Shown piece after piece: positions 1-6,022 of a DNA stretch of 8,041 nucleotides. Origin of the DNA: Rhodospirillales bacterium (GTDB lineage Bacteria > Pseudomonadota > Alphaproteobacteria > UBA9219); assembly GCA_015654915.1 (NCBI GenBank), contig JAATFY010000081.1, positions 1 to 8,041 on the forward strand, written 5' to 3'. The notes under the pieces are model-generated. The model searched no databases, was not told the origin of the DNA, and saw only the letters and a program-made list of their open reading frames with translations. Both the position numbers and the translations under genes were made by a program. The stretch's first letter is position 1; every line of letters starts with the position of its first letter.

Positions 1-752
1 CCCTGGACCCCGTCTATGCCGGCAAGCTGGGTGTGGACGTCAATGAATTGCTGGTCTCCCAGCCGGACACGGGCGAACAGGCGCTGGAAATCACCGACAC
101 GCTGGTGCGGTCGGGCGGCGTCGACATCATCGTGATCGATTCCGTGGCCGCCCTGACCCCCAAGGCGGAACTGGAAGGCGAGATGGGCGACAGCCTGCCG
201 GGCCTTCAGGCCAGGTTGATGAGCCAGGCGCTGCGCAAGCTGACCGGCTCAATCTCCAAATCCCGCTGCATGGTTATCTTCATCAACCAGATACGTCTCA
301 AGATCGGCGTGATGTTCGGCAATCCCGAAACCACGACCGGCGGCAACGCGCTGAAGTTTTATTCCTCGGTGCGCCTCGATATCCGCCGCATCGGCGCGAT
401 CAAGGACCGCGAAACCGTGGTCGGCAACCAGACCCGCGTGAAGGTCGTGAAAAACAAGATGGCGCCGCCGTTCCGCGTCGTCGAATTCGACATCATGTAC
501 GGCGAAGGCATCTCGAAAGTCGGCGAGTTGATCGATCTCGGCGCGCAGGCCAATGTGGTCGAGAAGTCCGGCGCGTGGTTCTCCTACGACGGTACGCGCA
601 TCGGCCAGGGCCGCGAAAACGCCAAGCAGTATCTCCGCGATAACCCCGAAGTGGCGGCGGCGATCGAAAGCAAGGTCCGCGCCAATGCCGGATTTGTCGC
701 CGATGCCATGATCGGCACGCCGGAAGCCGGCGAAGCCGACAGCGACGCGTAA
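1..752 (+). CDS. recA: RecA recombinase, C-terminal part (5' end outside window)
   Basis: RecA forms filaments on single-stranded DNA, drives strand exchange in homologous repair and triggers LexA self-cleavage in the SOS response. The frame is open from position 3 (LDPVYAGKLGVD, matching E. coli RecA from about residue 99) to the TAA at 750-752, giving 249 visible residues. Bases 1-2 end an earlier codon, and the GTG at 33 is internal, not the start. Visible landmarks in order are the Walker B strand (DIIVIDSVAALTPKAE), the L1 loop region (EGEMGDSLPGLQAR), the FINQIR strand with its conserved Gln, the L2 DNA-binding loop (MFGNPETTTGGNALKFY), the RVKVVKNK segment, and a C-terminal domain ending in a short acidic tail (EAGEADSDA). 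The Walker A motif lies upstream, out of view. The downstream small gene begins 10 bases after the stop. Nothing looks broken. Identification is essentially certain. Confidence 0.98.
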   Translation, partial: LDPVYAGKLGVDVNELLVSQPDTGEQALEITDTLVRSGGVDIIVIDSVAALTPKAELEGEMGDSLPGLQARLMSQALRKLTGSISKSRCMVIFINQIRLKIGVMFGNPETTTGGNALKFYSSVRLDIRRIGAIKDRETVVGNQTRVKVVKNKMAPPFRVVEFDIMYGEGISKVGELIDLGAQANVVEKSGAWFSYDGTRIGQGRENAKQYLRDNPEVAAAIESKVRANAGFVADAMIGTPEAGEADSDA

Positions 753-756
753 AGGG
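751..756 (+). promoter_or_regulatory. Probable ribosome binding site for the small gene after recA
   Basis: AAAGGG directly follows the first T of the recA stop codon and lies 6 bases before the ATG at 763. It is a fair match to the Shine-Dalgarno consensus and supports this start codon and translation of the small gene from the recA transcript. Confidence 0.55.
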
Positions 757-762
757 CTTGCC

Positions 763-999
763 ATGCTGACCAATGATGAAATCATCGCAAGCGTGAAAAG
801 CGCCTTCCTGCCGCTGTCCTGCGACGCCCAGATCTGGGATTACGATTCCAAGCTCAGATTCAGGATACGCGATTACGGCACGCACATCGTCCGCATGGAC
901 GAAGTCCCGCTATTCTGCGCGCAGGATGAGGAATTATTGCAGTCCGTGTTGCAGCGAGTCCGCCAGCGGGTTCAGAGCAAGGGCTACAGGCTGAATTAA
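763..999 (+). CDS. Small protein of unknown function, 78 residues
   Basis: I do not recognise this gene as a named family. It starts at an ATG 10 bases after the recA stop, with an AAAGGG site at suitable spacing, so it is probably co-transcribed with recA. The protein is soluble-looking, with no signal peptide or membrane segment. Residues 3-16 look helical (NDEIIASVKSAFLP). Residues 20-50 alternate like beta strands (AQIWDYDSKLRFRIRD, then HIVRMDEVPLF). Residues 53-73 look like an amphipathic, charged helix (QDEELLQSVLQRVRQRVQSKGY). Two cysteines, C20 and C52, are present, not in a metal-binding pattern. The codon and base use resemble the neighbours, and the antisense frame gives nothing recognisable. 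It is likely a real gene; its function is unknown, and its position next to recA is not by itself evidence for a role in DNA repair. Confidence 0.72.
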   Translation: MLTNDEIIASVKSAFLPLSCDAQIWDYDSKLRFRIRDYGTHIVRMDEVPLFCAQDEELLQSVLQRVRQRVQSKGYRLN

Positions 1000-1020
1000 G
1001 TCCGGTTTCTGGGGTAAGAG

Positions 1021-1665
1021 TCAGTCATCGGTAGGCAAGGCATGTGTTTGTGGGCGGACCGCTGTTTTTCCCCACAGCACATGATCCTGCCACTTTCCGT
1101 TAATCTGCAGATAGGCCTTGGCGTAGCCTTCTTCCTCGAAACCGAGGCGCTTGAGCAACGCTTTGCTTGCGTCGTTATGGGGCAAACAACCGGCCTCGAT
1201 GCGATGCAGCCGCAATGTCTGAAACGCGAAATCGCAGACAAGGCCGCCTGCCTCCGTCATCAGCCCCTGTCCCATATAGGCTTGGCCCATCCAGTAGCCG
1301 AGCGTCCCTTTCTGCGCGATACCGCGCTGGACATCGTTCAGGTTGATGCCGCCGATCAGGGTCCCCGCTTTATTATCCTGACCGCGCAGAAAAATAAGAA
1401 AGGCATAAGCCTTGCCCTGCCGCCAGTCGCGCCAGTTCCGCCGCAAAAGGCCGCAAAAGAAACCATAATGCAGGGCATTCGGCGGCCAAGTGGGCTCCCA
1501 CGGCGTCAGGAAATCGCGGCTCATCTCGCGGGTAAAACGCCACGCCCGCCAATCGGCCGGATCACCCATGCGTAAAATCACCCGCGGCCCGACAAGTTGC
1601 GTATCCAGCGGCGGGGTCGGCCATTCGGGCGGGAAATTAAAGAAAGAAGAAAGATAACTCCACAT
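1021..1665 (-). CDS. RimJ/RimL-type GNAT N-acetyltransferase
   Basis: This 214-residue protein belongs to the GNAT superfamily, which transfers an acetyl group from acetyl-CoA. Its closest remembered relative is RimJ, which acetylates the N-terminal alanine of ribosomal protein S5. Shared stretches include FLTPWEPTW (residues 52-60), the acetyl-CoA loop in GYWMGQAYMGQGLMTEA (123-139, with the GxG turn at G132-G134), LHRIEAGCLPHNDASKALLKRLGFEEEGYAKAYLQI (153-188) and GKWQDHVL (190-197). E. coli RimJ has very similar segments at each place. An N-terminal stretch of about 20 residues, rich in aromatic residues and proline, precedes the GNAT core. The gene starts 24 bases after the M16 peptidase stop and is the last gene of the minus-strand run. 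No strong ribosome binding site precedes 1665. The substrate is not shown by sequence; ribosomal protein is the family-based guess. Confidence 0.9.
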   Translation of the reverse strand: MWSYLSSFFNFPPEWPTPPLDTQLVGPRVILRMGDPADWRAWRFTREMSRDFLTPWEPTWPPNALHYGFFCGLLRRNWRDWRQGKAYAFLIFLRGQDNKAGTLIGGINLNDVQRGIAQKGTLGYWMGQAYMGQGLMTEAGGLVCDFAFQTLRLHRIEAGCLPHNDASKALLKRLGFEEEGYAKAYLQINGKWQDHVLWGKTAVRPQTHALPTDD

Positions 1666-1689
1666 CGGCGAAGTCCATGTTTGAAAACG

Positions 1690-2949
1690 CTATCCGGCCA
1701 GCCGCGCCGCGATCTTCCGGTAATCCTCAAGTTTCTCGAGCGGCCCAAGCGCGGTCACGATGGGACGGCGCGAAAGAAGTTTCGACGCAGCCGCTTCGAC
1801 ATCTTTTTTCGTCACCGCCATGAGTTTTTTCAGAGTCTCGTTTATCGAGATAGGGCGGCCGAAGGCCAGAATCTGGTGGCCGAGAATATCGGCGCGGCGC
1901 ATGACGCTTTCCTGCCCCATCAGCATGTCGGCGCGACCCTGCGCCTTGGCGCGGGCCAGCTCAACCGGCGTGACATTATGCGTAACGTCGCGCAGTTCCT
2001 GACAAACGACGGGGATCAGTTCCTGCACGCGCTTAGGATCGGTTCCGGCGTAAATCTCGAAAAGCCCCGCGTCGCTGAAAGCGAAATGGCCGGAACTGAT
2101 CGTGTAACCCAGCCCGCGTTTCTCGCGCACCTTGTGAAACAGACGCGATGACGCGCTGCCGCCAAGAAGAATGGACAGTAACTGCGTCGCATAAATCTCG
2201 TGGCTATGAAATCCGGGCCCCGCGAAACCAAGAATCAGGTGCAATTGCTCAATGGGTTTGGGCAGCAGCTTGAAGCCGCTGACAACGTGCGCCTTCTCTT
2301 TCTTGAGCGCCTTGCCGCGCGGCAATTTGCCGAAGCGCTTTTTGACCATGCCGACAAAAGCTTTGTGCTTCACTTTTCCCGCACCCACAATGACCATATT
2401 GCCAGCGTGATAATGGGTTTTGACGTAATCCGTTACGGCCTGCCGCGGCAGGCCGGCGATGATTTTGGCGGAGCCCAGAATGGGCCGCCCGATTTTCTGT
2501 TTCGGAAACGCAGTCTGATGCAGCACGTCGAAAATACGGTCTTCCGGCGAATCGAGATCGCGCCCGATTTCCTGAATAATAACCTGTTTTTCGCGCGCCA
2601 ACTCCTTGGGGTTGAACACCGAATGCTGCAGCATGTCGGCGATGATGTCGCAGGCAAGCTCGGTATCCTCCGGCAGCACGCGCGCGTGATAGGCGGTTTC
2701 CTCGCGCGTGGTATAGGCATTCATGGCGCCGCCGTTTTTCTCGATCGCGGTCGACAGCGCGTAGGCCGAGCGTTTTTTGGTGCCCTTGAACATCATGTGC
2801 TCGACCAGATGCGCGACGCCATTGGCCTTCTGCGGCTCGTCGCGCGTGCCGACGCCGACCCATGCGCCCACCACCACGCTTTCGGCGTCCTGCATCGTGT
2901 CGGTCGCGATCCGCAGACCGTTAGCGAGGGTTGTAATCTGAATGGCCAT
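1690..2949 (-). CDS. M16 family zinc metallopeptidase (processing-peptidase-like)
   Basis: This 419-residue protein is a member of the M16B (inverzincin) family, relatives of the beta subunit of mitochondrial processing peptidase. The inverted zinc motif HLVEH is at residues 47-51, the expected distal glutamate ligand is E127 (in REKQVIIQEIG), and a further conserved glutamate is E120. The N-terminal domain starts with TLANGLRIAT, and the C-terminal half has the typical SRLFHKVREKRGLGYTISS segment and GFAGPGFHS before it. The length fits the family. No signal peptide is visible, so a cytoplasmic location is likely. I chose the ATG at 2949 because the family N-terminus begins there and GGAGAGAG stands 7 bases upstream; a longer frame to 3123 only overlaps thrC. 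Its A is shared with the last A of the thrC stop (TAATG), implying coupled translation. The natural substrate is unknown. Confidence 0.94.
   Translation of the reverse strand: MAIQITTLANGLRIATDTMQDAESVVVGAWVGVGTRDEPQKANGVAHLVEHMMFKGTKKRSAYALSTAIEKNGGAMNAYTTREETAYHARVLPEDTELACDIIADMLQHSVFNPKELAREKQVIIQEIGRDLDSPEDRIFDVLHQTAFPKQKIGRPILGSAKIIAGLPRQAVTDYVKTHYHAGNMVIVGAGKVKHKAFVGMVKKRFGKLPRGKALKKEKAHVVSGFKLLPKPIEQLHLILGFAGPGFHSHEIYATQLLSILLGGSASSRLFHKVREKRGLGYTISSGHFAFSDAGLFEIYAGTDPKRVQELIPVVCQELRDVTHNVTPVELARAKAQGRADMLMGQESVMRRADILGHQILAFGRPISINETLKKLMAVTKKDVEAAASKLLSRRPIVTALGPLEKLEDYRKIAARLAG
2436..2455. repeat. Perfect 20-base palindrome inside the M16 gene
   Basis: The 10 bases at 2436-2445 (CGGCCTGCCG) are followed immediately by their exact reverse complement at 2446-2455, with no loop. 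It lies in the coding sequence for GLPRQAV of the M16 peptidase. No function is evident. Confidence 0.9.
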
Positions 2950-4331
2950 TATTTCACTCTCTCCGCCATAAATTTTTCGACCGCCTGCATATTCGCCGGC
3001 AATAAACTTGTACGCTCCGGCTTCTGCAACAATGCCGCCAACGCAGCCGGTAATGGCGGCGTAACGCCGATGGCACGGTGAATGGTTTCCGGAAACTTGG
3101 CCGGATGGGCGCAGGCGAGGCAAATGACCGGATCGGGCAGTTCCCGCGCCAATAGCCGTGACGCCGCGACGCCGACCGCCGAATGCGGATCGAGGATATA
3201 ACCGCTTTCCCTGTAAACATCCTGTATGGTTTTGAGCGTCAGGTCTTCGTCGGCCCGTGCCGCCGTAAAAACCTGCCGCGCCGTGGCAAGCTGGACCGGC
3301 GTCACCGCAAATTCGCCCTGCTGCATCAACTTGCGCACTGCTGCGCCGTCATTGCCGCACAGATCGAACAGCAACCGCTCGAAATTGCTGCTGATCTGGA
3401 TATCCATGCTGGGGCTGAGGGTCGACTGCACCTCCTCGGCTTTCATGCAGCCCGAGTTGAAAAAGCGCGTGAGGATATCGTTGCGGTTGCTGGCCGCCGC
3501 CAGTTTCGAAATCGGCAGACCGCATTTCATGGCGGCATAGGCGGCATAGATATTACCGAAATTACCGGTCGGCACCACGAAACTGACCGGCTTCACGCCG
3601 CCCATCCGTGCGACAGCCACAAAATAATAAACCATCTGCGCCAGAATGCGCAGCCCGTTAATCGAATTAACCGCCGCAAGTTTGTATTTAGCACGCAGCG
3701 CCGGATCGTTGAACAGCGCCTTTACGATTGCCTGACAGTCGTCGAAGCTGCCTTCGATCGCTACGGCATGAACGTTGGGCGCGTCCACGCGTGTCATTTG
3801 CTTGCGCTGGATATCGCTCGGCCCCTTGTTCGGGTACAGAATAAAAACGTCGATATTCTTGCGGTTTGCCAGCGCCGCTATCGCCGCCGAGCCGGTATCG
3901 CCGGAGGTCGCGCCGACCACCGTCATACGCTCGCCGGATCGATCCAGAAAATATTCGAAGACATGCCCGAGCAGTTGCAGCGCCACATCCTTGAAGGCCA
4001 GCGTCGGCCCATGGAACAGTTCAAGCACCCAGTGGCGGTCGTCGAGCTGCTTCAATGGCGTAACGGCAGCATCGTCGAAACCGGCATAGGCCTTTTGCAA
4101 CAACCCGCGTAAGGCATCGTCCGGTATCAGCGGCGCGACGAAGGGCCGCAAGACCTGCTGCGCGATCTCAAGATAAGGCTTGTCTTTCATCGCGGTGATA
4201 TCGGCCGGCGAGAATTCCGGCCACGTTTTCGGCACATAGAGGCCGCCGTCGGACGCCAGACCGGTCAACGTTATGCCACGGAAGTCGAGCTCAGGCGCTT
4301 GCCCCCTCGTGCTGCGGTAAAGAATGCTCAT
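2949..4331 (-). CDS. thrC: Threonine synthase
   Basis: ThrC converts O-phospho-L-homoserine to L-threonine plus phosphate, using pyridoxal phosphate (PLP); it is the last step of threonine synthesis in the cytoplasm. The 460-residue product begins MSILYRSTRG, the usual N-terminus of this type, followed by SDGGLYVP (28-34). The PLP-binding lysine is K114 in FHGPTLAFKDVALQLL. The glycine-rich PLP phosphate loop is VVGATSGDTGSAA (138-150). FVVPTGNFGNIYAAY and DPHSAVGVAA followed by AHPAKFPETI complete the family pattern. Length is normal for the longer bacterial and fungal ThrC class. The start at 4331 is chosen by family N-terminus; the frame extends upstream to 4397 only within SURF1. It starts 4 bases after the SURF1 stop and has a weak ribosome binding site, so translation may depend on the upstream gene. 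Its stop overlaps the M16 start by one base. Confidence 0.97.
   Translation of the reverse strand: MSILYRSTRGQAPELDFRGITLTGLASDGGLYVPKTWPEFSPADITAMKDKPYLEIAQQVLRPFVAPLIPDDALRGLLQKAYAGFDDAAVTPLKQLDDRHWVLELFHGPTLAFKDVALQLLGHVFEYFLDRSGERMTVVGATSGDTGSAAIAALANRKNIDVFILYPNKGPSDIQRKQMTRVDAPNVHAVAIEGSFDDCQAIVKALFNDPALRAKYKLAAVNSINGLRILAQMVYYFVAVARMGGVKPVSFVVPTGNFGNIYAAYAAMKCGLPISKLAAASNRNDILTRFFNSGCMKAEEVQSTLSPSMDIQISSNFERLLFDLCGNDGAAVRKLMQQGEFAVTPVQLATARQVFTAARADEDLTLKTIQDVYRESGYILDPHSAVGVAASRLLARELPDPVICLACAHPAKFPETIHRAIGVTPPLPAALAALLQKPERTSLLPANMQAVEKFMAERVK
2957..2964 (-). promoter_or_regulatory. Strong ribosome binding site for the M16 peptidase
   Basis: On the minus strand this reads GGAGAGAG, 7 bases before the ATG at 2949, inside the last codons of thrC. 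It decides the M16 start against the longer upstream frame and supports independent re-initiation at the TAATG junction. Confidence 0.75.
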
Positions 4332-4335
4332 GCGC

Positions 4336-5163
4336 TCAGGATACTTTGCGGGTCGCGGAAACGCCATAGATAACCAGCAATGCCAGCGCGAGGCCATACC
4401 ATGTCAGCGCATAGCCGAAATGGTTGTTGGGCAAATTCACGCGCGTCTGACCGCCGACCGGATAGCCGCCGGGGTTGGGTGCGGCATCGGCATCCAGCAC
4501 ATAGGGCAGGAATTCGGAGACACCGGCAAGTTTCGCCATGGCAACAAGGTCGATCCCGTACCAGTCGTTTTTTGCGGCGTCGTTTTGCGGCTGCATCGCA
4601 TGGTGCACGGGCACGCGCAGAATACCTTCGATCGTCACCGGCCCGAAAAGCTGCCCGTCGGCGCGGGTTTCCGGAAGTTTGCGGTCATAGGGCACCCAGC
4701 CACGATTAACCAGCAAATATTTCCCGTTATCCAGTTGCAGCGGCGTGAGCACATGATAGCCGCCCTCGCCGGTCAGGGAAATCGCGTGCAGGTAAAATTC
4801 GTGGTTGTGCTGCAGCAGGCCGGAGGCGAAAGCGGGGTGGTAATCGGCATTTTCAATCGGCGTCATTTCGGGGCGCGCTGCAGGCGCGAACCCGAAATCC
4901 ATGGAGTCATCTTTACCACCAGACCGGTTCATGGATTCCGGATCGCCGCTTCGCGGCGTCCGGAATGACGGTATTAAAGCAGCATCCACCGGCGCTTCAT
5001 GCGCGCGTTCGTCGATTTCCGCGATCAGGCTTTCTTTCCAGTGCAGCCGCTGCACTTGCCATGTGCCGAGGCCAAGCAGAACCACCAACATAAGAACAGT
5101 GATGAGTGTCGGCCAGAGGCGAATGATAAATATACCGCCCCGAACGCGAATAGAGAAAGGCAT
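4336..5163 (-). CDS. SURF1-family cytochrome oxidase assembly protein with an in-frame insertion
   Basis: SURF1 (Shy1) is an inner-membrane factor that aids haem A insertion into subunit I of cytochrome oxidase. The 275-residue product has the two-helix plan of the family: a membrane segment at about 17-36 running into GLGTWQVQRLHWKESLI, then a periplasmic core with YHVLTPLQLDNGKYLLVNRGWVP (136-158) and WYGIDL, then NNHFGYALTWYGLALALLVIYG (246-267). Residues 65-101 appear to be an insertion, because the family usually has only a short link between the first helix region and the core. That stretch is encoded by two inverted palindromic repeats at 4861-4971 and is serine, arginine, proline and aspartate rich. 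The frame is kept and all family landmarks remain, so the protein may well work. I chose the ATG at 5163 because the hydrophobic N-terminus follows it and it lies 7 bases after the coxC stop; earlier in-frame starts fall inside coxC. No clear ribosome binding site is seen. Confidence 0.93.
   Translation of the reverse strand: MPFSIRVRGGIFIIRLWPTLITVLMLVVLLGLGTWQVQRLHWKESLIAEIDERAHEAPVDAALIPSFRTPRSGDPESMNRSGGKDDSMDFGFAPAARPEMTPIENADYHPAFASGLLQHNHEFYLHAISLTGEGGYHVLTPLQLDNGKYLLVNRGWVPYDRKLPETRADGQLFGPVTIEGILRVPVHHAMQPQNDAAKNDWYGIDLVAMAKLAGVSEFLPYVLDADAAPNPGGYPVGGQTRVNLPNNHFGYALTWYGLALALLVIYGVSATRKVS
4861..4904 (+). repeat. Palindromic repeat unit A within SURF1
   Basis: On the plus strand this unit begins CGTCATTTCGGG and ends CCCGAAATCCATGG. 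The arms at 4865-4872 and 4891-4898 pair over 8 bases. After a small internal loop, 4874-4878 pairs with 4884-4888 around a TGCAG loop. Its outer sequence matches unit B read on the other strand (CGTCATT-CGG and CG-AATCCATG). Two stem positions differ between the units and both keep pairing (T:A against C:G, and G:C against A:T). It has no run of T after the stem, so it is not a classical terminator. Confidence 0.8.
4930..4971 (-). repeat. Palindromic repeat unit B within SURF1
   Basis: On the minus strand this unit begins CCGTCATTCCGGA and ends TCCGGAATCCATG. The arms at 4935-4942 and 4959-4966 pair perfectly over 8 bases. After one unpaired T (4943), 4944-4949 pairs with 4953-4958 around a TTC loop, making a GC-rich stem of 14 pairs. 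It is inverted relative to unit A across a 25-base spacer (4905-4929). Translated, it gives PSFRTPRSGDPESM. Short palindromes of the form CGTCATTCCGG...CCGGAATCCATG are, from general memory, frequent dispersed repeats in alphaproteobacterial genomes. Confidence 0.85.
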
Positions 5164-5170
5164 CGCGCGG

Positions 5171-6022
5171 CTATTGCGGCGCCGATCCGTACCAGTAGAT
5201 CGAGATGAACAGGAACAGCCAGACGACGTCGACGAAGTGCCAGTACCATGCGGCGGCCTCGAGCCCGAAATGGCTTTGCGGTGTAAAATGGCCCTTTTTC
5301 GCGCGGCACAGGCCCACGGCGAGAAAAATGGTGCCAATGATGACGTGCAAGCCGTGGAAGCCCGTCGCCATGAAGAAGGTCGAGCCGAACATGCCGCTCT
5401 TCAGGCCGAACTCGGCGTGATGATATTCATACGCCTGACAGACCGAGAAGCTGAGACCCAATGCCACGGTGAAGGTCAGCGCCTTGACCAGTTCCTTCTG
5501 CTTGCCTTCCAGCACGGCATGATGCGCCCACGTCACCGTCGTGCCCGACAGCAAGAGGATCAACGTCATGATGAAGGGCATATCGAATGGATCAAAGGTC
5601 TTGATGTTGGCGGGCGGCCATACGCCGCCGAGAATGGCGGGCGGATAAAGCGCCGCGCTGTAGTACGCCCAGAAGAAAGCCGAGAAGAACATCACTTCGG
5701 ACGCGATGAAGAGCGCCATGCCGTAACGCAGGCCGATTTTGACGACCGCCGAATGCGCGTGCTCGACCGAGGATTCGTGGATCACGTCGCGCCACCAGAC
5801 GAACATAATGGCCAGCACGCCCGCGAGGCCGATCAGCGGCGCGGCAAGGCCGAGATCGATAGAGCCGATTTTGATCTTGTGCATGAACATGACCATGCCG
5901 CCCATCATGATGCCCGCCACCATCGCACCGATCAGCGGCCACACTGAAGGCCGTACCAGATGCCAAGGTTGTGGAATGCCGCTGTCTTTATATTGAACAG
6001 TGTCGGAATGATCGTGGCTCAT
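5171..6022 (-). CDS. coxC: Cytochrome c oxidase subunit III
   Basis: Subunit III (also called CtaE) is a core membrane subunit of the aa3-type oxidase, without redox metals, which supports proton uptake and protects the enzyme from turnover inactivation. The 283-residue product starts with a short His and Asp rich tail (MSHDHSDTVQY) and PWHLVRPSVWPL. It has seven predicted membrane helices at roughly 26-46, 57-76, 98-121, 148-168, 180-198, 212-238 and 256-278. Family hallmarks include FVWWRDVIHES (74-84), FIASEVMFFSAFFWAYY with the conserved membrane glutamate E109 (105-121), TFFMATGFHGLHVIIGT (215-231) and AAAWYWHFVDVVWLFLFISIYWYG (256-279). Length is typical for alphaproteobacteria. The start overlaps the ctaG stop as ATGA, and GAGAG lies 5 bases upstream. 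SURF1 follows after 7 bases. Confidence 0.98.
   Translation of the reverse strand: MSHDHSDTVQYKDSGIPQPWHLVRPSVWPLIGAMVAGIMMGGMVMFMHKIKIGSIDLGLAAPLIGLAGVLAIMFVWWRDVIHESSVEHAHSAVVKIGLRYGMALFIASEVMFFSAFFWAYYSAALYPPAILGGVWPPANIKTFDPFDMPFIMTLILLLSGTTVTWAHHAVLEGKQKELVKALTFTVALGLSFSVCQAYEYHHAEFGLKSGMFGSTFFMATGFHGLHVIIGTIFLAVGLCRAKKGHFTPQSHFGLEAAAWYWHFVDVVWLFLFISIYWYGSAPQ

Noticed and set aside
249..785. Long minus-strand open frame opposite recA (178 residues)
   Set aside because: It lies wholly over the strongly conserved recA coding sequence and the translation has no recognisable family; it is a shadow of GC-rich codons.
1000..1020. Possible bidirectional terminator between the convergent genes
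   Set aside because: The 21 bases hold no convincing inverted repeat and no T-tract; termination must occur elsewhere or by another mechanism.
2200..3081. Long plus-strand open frame (293 residues) opposite the M16 gene and the end of thrC
   Set aside because: The opposite strand encodes clear M16 and ThrC motifs; this frame spans two real genes and shows no family pattern.
3087..3096. Small palindrome TTTCCGGAAA in thrC
   Set aside because: It falls on the conserved AKFPET codons and is short enough to arise by chance.
2950..3123. N-terminal extension of the M16 protein upstream of 2949
   Set aside because: It would overlap thrC by 174 bases; the family N-terminus and a strong ribosome binding site place the start at 2949.
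3641..3680. ThrC has NSINGLRILAQ where many relatives read NSINWARILAQ
   Set aside because: The E. coli enzyme also differs here (NSINISRLLAQ) while keeping the Arg, so the position tolerates change and does not suggest loss of function.
3183..4112. Long plus-strand open frame (309 residues) opposite thrC
   Set aside because: It is a mirror of thrC, with no ribosome binding site and no recognisable product.
4901..5947. Long plus-strand open frame (348 residues) across SURF1 and coxC
   Set aside because: It is antisense to two well-supported genes and has an unusual His, Arg and Glu rich composition typical of antisense reading of membrane protein genes.
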